A stretch of DNA of 64,000 bases. Origin: Barnesiella propionica (GTDB lineage Bacteria; Bacteroidota; Bacteroidia; Bacteroidales; Barnesiellaceae). The DNA is taken from contig NZ_JAOQJK010000002.1 in assembly GCF_025567045.1 (NCBI RefSeq), positions 1 to 64,000 of the forward strand, in the 5' to 3' direction. The notes below the pieces were generated by a model that saw only the letters and a list, made by a program, of their open reading frames with translations, ran no database searches and was not told where the DNA came from. Both the position numbers and the translations under genes were made by a program. Each line of letters opens with the position of its first letter. Position 1 is the first letter of the stretch. Positions 1 to 7,553 of the stretch are shown here, piece after piece.

Positions 1-467
1 AATACACGGAAAGAATAGATGTTACCCGTCCATCCTTCCGTTTTGTCAGTCGAACCGCTAAATAGTTCGCTACCATCTATTAAATGATTCCAGATATACG
101 ACTTATTTCCGTTTTGCGCTACAAATACACCGTCAATATACATTTTACCTCCGGTTTCATCTATCACATAAACCATGTGATACGTCTTTCCCAGCTTGAT
201 ATCAAAGGGAAACCTTGTATCCTCTGAGGCGGCTCCATCCCTCGTAGGATTATAGAAGTATTTCCCAGGTACATGATACGCCAGATAGGTATTATTGTTA
301 GTTGCCGTACTCCATATTATAGGAACGTATGAATTGAAAGAATCAACACGGAAAATAAATTCTACGGAAAAAGGCTTCATCTGTTCCCCTTTACCCAAAA
401 ATACCCTGTTATCAAAACGAAAGGTATTATTTATCCCGTATCTCGGAAATTTACTTATCATGCTCAT
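1..467 (-). CDS. Phage protein with LamG/concanavalin A-like fold, 3' part beyond the window
   Basis: The reading frame opens at ATG 467 and runs off the left edge after 155 codons. The N-terminus reads MSMISKFPRYGINNTF. The rest has the look of a laminin-G/concanavalin A-like beta-sandwich: long alternating hydrophobic strands, a HMVYVIDET strand and the hairpin KMYIDGVFVAQNG, which is the usual hallmark of LamG modules. Its ATG overlaps the stop of the upstream fibre gene (ATGA at 464-467), so the two are probably translationally coupled. The likely role is a tail-associated or receptor/glycan-binding virion protein. The family is inferred from strand pattern only. Confidence 0.6.
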   Translation of the reverse strand, partial: MSMISKFPRYGINNTFRFDNRVFLGKGEQMKPFSVEFIFRVDSFNSYVPIIWSTATNNNTYLAYHVPGKYFYNPTRDGAASEDTRFPFDIKLGKTYHMVYVIDETGGKMYIDGVFVAQNGNKSYIWNHLIDGSELFSGSTDKTEGWTGNIYSFRV

Positions 468-3019
468 AATACAACAGGTTCTTTAAATGTTACCAGTGCC
501 AATAATTTCGTAGGATCTTGCACACATATTTTAAATTCTACATGATAAACCCCGGGCTGGGAAAAATCGGGGGTTTCCAGCCACACAATATGATCCGGGA
601 ATATAATTTGTGATACCAAAGTTTGGTTTATGACAAGTTTTTTCGGCAATTCATAATCTGTACTATCCACCGTAATAGTAAATGTAGATGTCGATGATAC
701 GTTAACTATGAATATATTTTTTTCTTTCGAAAAAGCTATATTATTATCTTGCACGATAACCGGGGTGTAAAATACTGGAGTAATTGCATCTCCGGCTTTT
801 ACGATTTGTTTAGGATTGTATTTCCGGGCTACATTATCCTTTGTATCCAATCCTATAAATAAAGTGTCAGGATTACTCTCATTCGCCATTTCCAATCCTT
901 GTGAATCGAATAAAGCATGATACGCCCCCTGCGGTACAACATCTCCATCCTCTTTGCTGGAAATGGCATCTGGAATAAAGTTATAATAGTTATCTGTGGC
1001 GTAAAATTTCAGAGTATACCAGTCTTTTGTGTCACCGTTGGCTCGAAAACATACATCGATGCTGCAATTTTTTTCGAATACAGAACCCGATAAATTATGT
1101 TCAGTTATCTCTTCCTTAGTGGGCGAATATATCCAGGTAGTACCCGTTACCAATGAGAAAAAATCAAATCCATCATCATTCTGTCTTTTAAAATCCAAAA
1201 AATCAGTATATGAAATGGGGCCGCATGGAGTAGGGGAATATATCAGGCTCCATTGTTTCCAGTCGTTAAAATCGTTCGAATCAGATAAAGCAACAAATTC
1301 GAATATGTTATTTTTATAAGTACAAGTTACCTTAATTACATCGTCCGCAAAATCGCTATCATAAAGAGGAATAACTTCTACTACACCGCCAAAAAATAAA
1401 CCCAAAAACTGATTCGAAGTTGCGAACGGATATTTAATGTTATATTTCCATGCACCAGTATTATCCTTTAAATACCCTATAATTTCTTGTAACGATACAT
1501 CATCTAAATACTCTACTTCATTATTAGAAGATGCGAGATACATCCCATTTTCAGTAGAAAAAAGATAGATTTTTGCCGGATCATTTTTGTAAATATAAAT
1601 ACTATTATCGATGGGGGCATAATCTTCGGTAATGGGGCTTTTCGCAGGTTCGGTAAATCCTACAATCTCACGTATCTTTTTGGTATCGGTTAAGTACCAT
1701 CTGTCATGAAGATTTCCTCCCGCAATAAGCAGATCGGATGTAGTATTACCCTGTAGGTATACCGTATTTGAACGGTTAATTTTAGCGATAGCATCCGCAT
1801 TGGCTTTTCCTTTACTACCTTCATACGCCGTACCTGCAGTTTCGCCCAGAGATAAAGTATTTTTTCTCATCCCTTCTTCGGGAGAAAAAGTATATATTTC
1901 ATTCGGATTATCCTTATAAATAAAGATGCTGTCAGGGTAAGGAACGTAATCCGTCGTACGTACACCGCCTATTTCCGATACACCTGTTATCTCCCTGATT
2001 TGCTTTGTGTCAGTCAAATACCATTTATCATGAAGATTTCCTCCCGCAATAAGCAGATCGGATGTAGTATTACCCTGTAGGTATACCGTATTTGAACGGT
2101 TAATTTTAGCGATAGCATCCGCATTGGCTTTTCCTTTACTACCTTCATACGCTGTACCTGCAGTTTCGCCCAAAGATAATCCACCACTTCCGCCGGACAT
2201 AGGTGTCATTCCATTTTCAGTAGAAAAAAGATAGATTTTATCCGGGACTCCTTCTTTTAAATAAATACTTTCTGGAAATGGGGGATATTCTATTGTATCA
2301 TTTATAATACCGATAGAATCAACTTTAGTTACCTCACGAATTTTTTTCGTGTCAGTTAAGAACCATTTATCACCAACAACACCAAATAACACTTGTATAT
2401 TAGAAGTTATAAAATCTTTTAAATATACTACATTTGAGCGGTTGATTTTTAGAATGGAAAACAGTAAGTTTTTGATGTTCGTTTTGTCGGTAGAACTCAT
2501 CAATCCAGCAGTCTCGTAACTTGCTGCCGGATAAACTATCGAAAATGGAGTATAAGTATTGTCGAGCTTTTTGATATTAAAATTTAATGTCATTTTGTCG
2601 GTAAAATATTCCATCTTTACGCTGTTTACATCAATTAGCCCGATCGAAATAAAATCTTGCAGGGATGTGACCATACTTTCCAATTCCGACAGATTCTCTA
2701 TTTCTAAGACAGGGTTTCCGCCTGTCTCTCCGGTTGCTACCCATGCGCCCGCATCTGCCCGGTAAATAGCAGCGGGAATAGCGTTGCCCACCATGGCCCA
2801 CCACCCATTGTGAGGAGTAGGATAACTCTGGTTAAGTCTGGCTTCCGTAACGAATAAACCTTTGCATGCTCCTTTTATATTCCGAGCCTTTAGCCACCCC
2901 TTGACTTCAAAGTCCCTTTCTATTACGCCGCTACCTCTTACCGTAACATTACCGCCTGTGGTTAGATTTCTTCCAACCGATACATCACCTTCAAGTTCGG
3001 TTGTTTTTATTGCTTTCAT
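464..3019 (-). CDS. Phage tail fibre-like protein with internal repeats
   Basis: 851 residues. The first about 55 residues (GDVSVGRNLTTGGNVTVRG and neighbours) resemble the short beta-repeat N-termini of Bacteroidales phage fibre and appendage proteins. Residues about 190-510 contain three related modules, each with a KINRSN(T/V)VYL start, a DKWYLTDTK-type core and an IY(L/T)F(S)-ENGM end. The last two are almost identical over 50 residues, matching a perfect 125-bp DNA repeat. The C-terminal 300 residues look like beta-sandwich domains. Start ATG 3019 overlaps the previous gene's stop (ATGA), and its own stop overlaps the next start. Host-recognition or fibre function is inferred from architecture and position after the capsid genes; I recognise no enzymatic motif. 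Confidence 0.65.
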   Translation of the reverse strand: MKAIKTTELEGDVSVGRNLTTGGNVTVRGSGVIERDFEVKGWLKARNIKGACKGLFVTEARLNQSYPTPHNGWWAMVGNAIPAAIYRADAGAWVATGETGGNPVLEIENLSELESMVTSLQDFISIGLIDVNSVKMEYFTDKMTLNFNIKKLDNTYTPFSIVYPAASYETAGLMSSTDKTNIKNLLFSILKINRSNVVYLKDFITSNIQVLFGVVGDKWFLTDTKKIREVTKVDSIGIINDTIEYPPFPESIYLKEGVPDKIYLFSTENGMTPMSGGSGGLSLGETAGTAYEGSKGKANADAIAKINRSNTVYLQGNTTSDLLIAGGNLHDKWYLTDTKQIREITGVSEIGGVRTTDYVPYPDSIFIYKDNPNEIYTFSPEEGMRKNTLSLGETAGTAYEGSKGKANADAIAKINRSNTVYLQGNTTSDLLIAGGNLHDRWYLTDTKKIREIVGFTEPAKSPITEDYAPIDNSIYIYKNDPAKIYLFSTENGMYLASSNNEVEYLDDVSLQEIIGYLKDNTGAWKYNIKYPFATSNQFLGLFFGGVVEVIPLYDSDFADDVIKVTCTYKNNIFEFVALSDSNDFNDWKQWSLIYSPTPCGPISYTDFLDFKRQNDDGFDFFSLVTGTTWIYSPTKEEITEHNLSGSVFEKNCSIDVCFRANGDTKDWYTLKFYATDNYYNFIPDAISSKEDGDVVPQGAYHALFDSQGLEMANESNPDTLFIGLDTKDNVARKYNPKQIVKAGDAITPVFYTPVIVQDNNIAFSKEKNIFIVNVSSTSTFTITVDSTDYELPKKLVINQTLVSQIIFPDHIVWLETPDFSQPGVYHVEFKICVQDPTKLLALVTFKEPVVL
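1704..1828 (-). repeat. 125-bp perfect direct repeat inside fibre gene, copy 1
   Basis: Identical base for base to 2028-2152. The two copies start 324 bp apart, a multiple of three, so recombination between them would remove or add exactly one 108-residue module without breaking the frame. A third, diverged module lies at about 2350-2480. Confidence 0.95.
2028..2152 (-). repeat. 125-bp perfect direct repeat inside fibre gene, copy 2
   Basis: Identical to 1704-1828. The flanks diverge at once (for example the base after the shared TACGC near 2152 differs), which points to recent gene conversion or duplication of one module or to selection for an interchangeable cassette. Confidence 0.95.
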
Positions 3020-3642
3020 ATAATCAAACTCTTTGATATTTCAAAAAACGATGTTGCATCGATGCCAAATTCTTGTTGTACTAATCCCGCTGCGTAATAA
3101 ACAATGGCACGGTAACATCTTTCACATATTTCTATTCCTCCATCCTTCAGTTTGGGTATAGGTAAATACACCGCTTGCTTTACGTTGGCATTTTCGGTTT
3201 TGCACGAATAGAATTCAAGAACCTTACCCTCGGCTCGGACAACGATCGCACAAACCGGTTTTTGTGGTGTACCTCGTAAACCTTGCCATCGGGACGATTG
3301 TAATTCATATTGTGGGTTGTTTTCCGGTATGGCTGAATATACGGCGCGAGTCCAATCGTTCATTTTGAATACGATTAGACGCATAAAGTCATCGGGTAAG
3401 ATAGTCCAGCCCCAATAGCCATCTTCCCAATATATAGCATCTGCAAAATTATTTCCGCTGTTAAGCATATAAATAGGTGCGGACATTTCAACGATTCTCA
3501 CGGCATCTTCTATCTTATTTTCGATGATTTCATCAAGAGTTAGAGTATCGATATCGTCCGTGACGATAAGTTGCGTGCTACTGTTGTTCTGGTCAATAGC
3601 TATTCGGATTGATTTCTTAATGTCGCAAATATTGTATATCAT
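3016..3642 (-). CDS. Phage structural protein, possible head-tail adaptor
   Basis: 208 residues from ATG 3642, with its stop overlapping the fibre start (TGA/ATG at 3016-3019). The protein is mixed alpha/beta with no signal peptide or membrane segment. It contains two cysteine pairs late in the chain (ICERCYRAIVYYAAGLVQ). Its position, two genes after the capsid candidate and directly before the fibre, is where short-tailed phages keep connector or adaptor proteins. I do not recognise the family, so adaptor is a positional guess. Confidence is high that it is a real gene and low for function. Confidence 0.5.
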   Translation of the reverse strand: MIYNICDIKKSIRIAIDQNNSSTQLIVTDDIDTLTLDEIIENKIEDAVRIVEMSAPIYMLNSGNNFADAIYWEDGYWGWTILPDDFMRLIVFKMNDWTRAVYSAIPENNPQYELQSSRWQGLRGTPQKPVCAIVVRAEGKVLEFYSCKTENANVKQAVYLPIPKLKDGGIEICERCYRAIVYYAAGLVQQEFGIDATSFFEISKSLII

Positions 3643-3653
3643 GGTATCATGAA

Positions 3654-4094
3654 TTAAATACCTTCAAAGGTGATACCGTTCGCTTCCGCAGCCTCTTTAA
3701 TAGCTTTGGTACTTCTTAATTTAGTACGGCTGATGCCGAATTTTTCACTAAGATAATCCTTCGCATCTTCCAGGCATGATACATAAATTATTGTACTACC
3801 GTTGGTTCCGGATTCTTTGTTATCTTCCATATCCCTGTTTATGGCTCCCTCCGTTTCAGTAAGAATTATCTGTTTTTCTATTTTCTTAATTTCAGCCTCC
3901 CCGGGTAAAGCATCTTCTTTAAACAACTTGCCCATTTTGCGGTGCTGTTTGAGACCTTGCTGTATATCTTTGTCATCGGTATAGAATACGCTGCTTCCCC
4001 CGGTTAAAGGAGAGAATGTGATGTGAGTGCTCTTTCCGCTTGGCAAAATAATGTTGACGCTGATGTTCGTCTTTGCTATATATCTTTTAAGCAT
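3654..4094 (-). CDS. Phage protein with C-terminal HeH/LEM-like helical motif
   Basis: 146 residues. The N-terminal half (about 1-60) is beta-rich. The middle is charged and likely disordered (NRDMEDNKESGTNG). The last 40 residues, SCLEDAKDYLSEKFGI then RTKLRSTKAIKEAAEANGI, form two short helices around an extended turn, the pattern of HeH/LEM/SAP-like domains often found at the ends of small phage capsid-region proteins. It lies 90 bp downstream of the capsid gene and 11 bp before the next gene. A capsid decoration or head-completion role is plausible but only positional. Confidence 0.5.
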   Translation of the reverse strand: MLKRYIAKTNISVNIILPSGKSTHITFSPLTGGSSVFYTDDKDIQQGLKQHRKMGKLFKEDALPGEAEIKKIEKQIILTETEGAINRDMEDNKESGTNGSTIIYVSCLEDAKDYLSEKFGISRTKLRSTKAIKEAAEANGITFEGI

Positions 4095-4183
4095 ATCGTT
4101 GATAGTTATGGAGTGGTAAAATATTAACCGGGATGGGCAGAGTTGCCCGCCCCGGTTATGGTTTATCTTAGAATGAGAATCTG

Positions 4184-5617
4184 TTAAGAATTTGATGAAG
4201 GTGCTTGGGCAAGCTGCATGCGGGCATGCGCTTTAGCATAACGCAAATATAAGCAAGCGACTTCTTGGATAACTACGGCATCGGTTCTGCGCACTCCGGC
4301 TTTTTGCAAGTCGAGAATGTTGCGGCTCCAGGACACATGAGTTTTCTTTGTCAGATATTCGGGATCGAGGGCAAAACCGCAATCACTCATGCCGTTGGAA
4401 TCAAAGAGTTCATGATGGATAGTAAGAACCTCGCCAAAGTCTGTGTCCCAGCTCTTGAACTTTAAGTTCCATACCTCTACAGTATCTTTTAGGCGAAACT
4501 TCTCACTCTTAATTTTTGAAAATGCAGATAGCATATCACTGCCGCAGAACAAAATCTTACGCTTGTTTCCTATACCTGTTCCTACAAAAAGGTCCTTAGT
4601 AATATCTACAAGGTTTTCGTCACTGATAACGGCGCATTTCTTTGTATCATCCCATTCTCCCACCTCGATGTCTTTACCGGCCATCCACCAAATTCCTTTA
4701 GTAAACCAAGTAGCCGCACCATTTTTAGTAGTGTGATGAATAACATTGCGTACACCAAAAAGGAATGTGTTCTCTTGGGAGAGGCGCATATCATAAATAC
4801 CGTCCTCTTCGATGTCGCTAAAGTTCCAGTCTACTTCTTTGGCGGCGATTTTATCGAATGTAGACTGTTCGACTTGTATCATAAAATTCTGGCAGTATTG
4901 GATTTCGGCCGTTGGTATATTATTAAAACGTCCGGTTTGTACGTCCAGCTCTCCGCAAGCCTTACCCATTCTTACGAGAGTTGTTCCGCTTGGAATGGCA
5001 GGAACATAAATGGCTTGTTTATTGCTGTCTAGGTTTCCATTGACCGCATAAACCGTAGGCATATTCGTACTGTCGTTACGTCCGCACACACACAAGACTA
5101 AGTCCGGAGTGTTTTCGTCGTCAGCATCATAGGCATTTCCTTTGTCATCATATTTAGCTTTTACTCCTACAACACGTATAGTATCGTCTAAAGTAAACAT
5201 ATTCGCATCATCTACGCTCAGTGTCACGCTTGCACCGCTTGTTTGAACGGTTGTGTCAGAGGTGGTTTTGCAACTAATGGGACGAGTACCAACACTGTAA
5301 TATTTTACTTCGAAGCTGTCGCTTGGCTGTGCCTTGGCATATCGGCTTATTTGGTCGATAGGGGTTGCCATAGGACGAATTTTGATAATACGTTTATCAA
5401 TGTCTTTAGTGTACATCTCCGGATCACCGTCACGTCGTCCTTGAGTTTCCGTAGCAATACCGCTGGTTCCGTCCGGCCCACCCGAGTCGGTTATACCTGC
5501 ATCAGGCAATGCGGAAGCATCCGCCATCATTACTCCTGTTCCGGCTCCCGTAAGGAGAGTAAGAAGAGTAAGGAAAATTCCCCACATAAATTTAAATGTT
5601 TTCTTTGCGTTACTCAT
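4184..5617 (-). CDS. Major capsid protein candidate with hydrophobic N-terminus
   Basis: 477 residues, the usual size of HK97-fold major capsid proteins, placed directly after a scaffold-like gene in transcription order. The core (about 70-460) is mixed alpha/beta and ends in a helix-rich segment (CLYLRYAKAHARMQLAQAP). Oddly, residues 8-31 form a strong hydrophobic stretch (WGIFLTLLTLLTGAGTGV) followed by ADASA, which looks like a signal sequence with a cleavage site; the following 30 residues are Gly/Asp/Thr-rich and disordered. A cleaved N-terminal assembly segment would explain this. The capsid call rests on size, order and neighbours, not on a recognised motif. Confidence 0.7.
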   Translation of the reverse strand: MSNAKKTFKFMWGIFLTLLTLLTGAGTGVMMADASALPDAGITDSGGPDGTSGIATETQGRRDGDPEMYTKDIDKRIIKIRPMATPIDQISRYAKAQPSDSFEVKYYSVGTRPISCKTTSDTTVQTSGASVTLSVDDANMFTLDDTIRVVGVKAKYDDKGNAYDADDENTPDLVLCVCGRNDSTNMPTVYAVNGNLDSNKQAIYVPAIPSGTTLVRMGKACGELDVQTGRFNNIPTAEIQYCQNFMIQVEQSTFDKIAAKEVDWNFSDIEEDGIYDMRLSQENTFLFGVRNVIHHTTKNGAATWFTKGIWWMAGKDIEVGEWDDTKKCAVISDENLVDITKDLFVGTGIGNKRKILFCGSDMLSAFSKIKSEKFRLKDTVEVWNLKFKSWDTDFGEVLTIHHELFDSNGMSDCGFALDPEYLTKKTHVSWSRNILDLQKAGVRRTDAVVIQEVACLYLRYAKAHARMQLAQAPSSNS

Positions 5618-5660
5618 TTTTTGTTGAAATTAAAAATTAATATTGTGTTTCAAAATCTCG

Positions 5661-6458
5661 TTATATTGTGGTCTTTCGGCGTTTTTCCCCTCCTCGTTCC
5701 CATATGCTTTGGTTCCCCTCTCCAAATTGGTCGAGGGCTCCGAGATTAGGCATAGATTTGCGCTCTCCGCCGTGGCCGTTCTTCCCGTCCAGTTGTGCTG
5801 TACCGTCAGTTTTCTTGTTGGCACGCAGCTTTTCTTCGATTTTTGTATTCTTGCCTTTCAGTTCCCCTTCTTGGATAGCTTGCTCCACATCTACGTCATG
5901 TTTAATAGCTTTCATCGCCATTTTGATGCTTTCCGGTGTGAACTTTCCCATAACACCGTCACGTACTATGGTAATTAGAAATTCCATTGCATTGTCGATC
6001 TCTTCATCGCTCATTCCCTCATTCTGTTGCAGGCTGTCCAAAACGGAGAGCGATTCAGCCAGATTTTTCTGATAAGTTTCGTCAAGTTCCTTTTCTTTGG
6101 CAACTCTCTTAATAAATTCTTGATTTGCGGCAGCAATTTCTTCCTGCCGTTCAGGGTCGTCAATGACTTCTTTGATTTCTGTCCCGAACTGACGAATTAA
6201 TCCAATGGCAGGATCTTCGCCGTTCTTCCAGTTCATAATAAAATTAGCGCTGCGTGGGTCGCTTGTAAACATCTCCGAAAATTTACCCTCACGTTCTTTG
6301 TACCCTGCTATTTGTTTATCGTAATCATCGTAATCGTCATTAATTTGACCGAAAAACAAATCTTCGTCGTCGAAATTTTTATCCGGATATTTCCCTTTCA
6401 TTCTCTCTAAAGCCAAATCTCTTTTGCTCTTAACTGTGTTGTTATCAACGTTTGCCAT
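5661..6458 (-). CDS. Scaffold-like head assembly protein
   Basis: 265 residues, strongly charged and largely helical. An acidic N-terminal third (FDDEDLFFGQINDDYDDYDK) is followed by long amphipathic helices (about 60-200) and a basic, Gly-rich disordered tail (KNGHGGERKSMP). This profile and its place just before the capsid gene match phage scaffolding proteins, whose basic tail contacts the capsid subunit. It starts at ATG 6458 and is the first gene of the minus-strand capsid-fibre block. A 250-bp AT-rich gap separates it from the divergent terminase block, so both promoters probably lie there. Confidence 0.6.
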   Translation of the reverse strand: MANVDNNTVKSKRDLALERMKGKYPDKNFDDEDLFFGQINDDYDDYDKQIAGYKEREGKFSEMFTSDPRSANFIMNWKNGEDPAIGLIRQFGTEIKEVIDDPERQEEIAAANQEFIKRVAKEKELDETYQKNLAESLSVLDSLQQNEGMSDEEIDNAMEFLITIVRDGVMGKFTPESIKMAMKAIKHDVDVEQAIQEGELKGKNTKIEEKLRANKKTDGTAQLDGKNGHGGERKSMPNLGALDQFGEGNQSIWERGGEKRRKTTI

Positions 6459-6708
6459 ATTTTTATGATGATGTTATGAATTTATGTCATAAAAATAAGT
6501 ACAAACTTTAGTCGGCTACTTTTATTTATTAATTCTTGGTTTGTCTATCTTAGTAAGTAGTTAATAGCTTAATTGTCATATAACTAAATATGAATTTTAA
6601 TTCATTTAGGCTATATATGGAGCAATGGGTACTTAAAATTTAATTCTATATATTATAAAAAACTTTGGCTGTATATTCGAATACGAAGATGAGCGGAATA
6701 AAGACCTG

Positions 6709-7089
6709 ATGAGGGTTTACCGTGAACAAATCTTGCACTGTGATACCATAAAATTACCACAGATATTTGACCTCGTGGTTAATACTCCTTCAGTTCGTTT
6801 TTGGGTATCAGAAGAACGGGCGGCCATTGTCATTGCAAATATGATGCGTGGCGATAAATTATTGAAAATGCGCAATACCAAGAGGGAAATGTTTTTTGAG
6901 ATTTATAAACGTGCGATGAAATTGCGACAAGAATATCCGGAAATGTCGGTCTATGAGCTGGCTTTTCACGTTGTACGCCAGCCGGCACCTAAATTCTACC
7001 TCACAGCAGGATCTGCAAAAGTCATAGTTCACAAAATAAAGAAAAAATGGTACGAAGAACGAAAGCGAAAACAGCGGTACTTGTTTTAG
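6709..7089 (+). CDS. Small basic phage protein, possible terminase small subunit
   Basis: 126 residues, helical and basic, especially at the C-terminus (KKKWYEERKRKQRYLF). It heads the plus-strand block that ends in the large terminase, the classical place of a small terminase subunit; no clear helix-turn-helix is visible. The frame stays open and protein-like for 24 codons upstream of ATG 6709 (NFGCIFEYEDERNKDL) until a stop at 6634-6636, without an ATG, so translation may begin at a non-canonical codon. Its 3' end overlaps the rhomboid-like gene by 43 bp. A second small-terminase candidate is at 27977. Confidence 0.5.
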   Translation: MRVYREQILHCDTIKLPQIFDLVVNTPSVRFWVSEERAAIVIANMMRGDKLLKMRNTKREMFFEIYKRAMKLRQEYPEMSVYELAFHVVRQPAPKFYLTAGSAKVIVHKIKKKWYEERKRKQRYLF

Positions 7090-7553
7090 CCGTTATTATT
7101 ATCGTATTACATAGCGTAGGCATATCACCGGAATGTGTCGGTATTTACAAAGGCTCGGCCGTATTTACCCGGTTCATATACCCGTTTTTTCACGCTACAT
7201 GGTTGCATACATTACTCAATATGTGGTGTTTGATTTCTCTGGTATTCAATTACAATATTTCTTTATATAGCTTGATAATTGCATATATGATAACTATATC
7301 TTTTCCGGTCGATACATTTAATTTAATTCTGGGTCCTGGGAATTTCCTTTTACCTACAGTAGGTTTCTCTGGCATATGTTTTGCTTTGATGGGGCGTGTC
7401 GCTTTATTTGTTAAAAAAAAATGGCTCTTTCAGTCGTGGATTTGGGTGTATATCATTATAGGCTTCTTATTTCCGGCTTCAAACGGATGGTTACATCTTT
7501 ACTGTTACAGTGTTGGGCTGTTTGCCGGATACCTTAATAAGCCTGTCAGATGA
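7047..7553 (+). CDS. Phage-encoded rhomboid-like intramembrane serine protease
   Basis: 168 residues with about five to six hydrophobic segments. It carries the rhomboid signature set in correct order: HTLLN (His54, Asn58; the HxxxN oxyanion pair), GFSG with Ser108 as candidate nucleophile followed by ICFALMG, and His150 in the last membrane segment (WLHLYCYSVGLFAGYL). Rhomboids cleave transmembrane substrates within the bilayer using a Ser/His dyad. The protein is near the minimum size for the six-helix core. It overlaps the preceding gene by 43 bp and shares ATGA (7550-7553) with the terminase gene, so it belongs to the packaging operon. The substrate is unknown. An inactive or non-protease homologue is possible because the spacing from Ser to His (42) is shorter than in GlpG. 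Confidence 0.75.
   Translation: MVRRTKAKTAVLVLAVIIIVLHSVGISPECVGIYKGSAVFTRFIYPFFHATWLHTLLNMWCLISLVFNYNISLYSLIIAYMITISFPVDTFNLILGPGNFLLPTVGFSGICFALMGRVALFVKKKWLFQSWIWVYIIIGFLFPASNGWLHLYCYSVGLFAGYLNKPVR

Noticed and set aside
295..486. Short plus-strand ORF at the left edge
   Set aside because: It lies wholly antisense to the LamG-like partial gene and the end of the fibre gene, has no protein-like pattern, and is best read as a shadow.
1704..2152. Diversity-generating retroelement in the fibre gene
   Set aside because: The repeats are perfectly identical, with no adenine-directed differences, and no reverse transcriptase or Avd gene is in the window.
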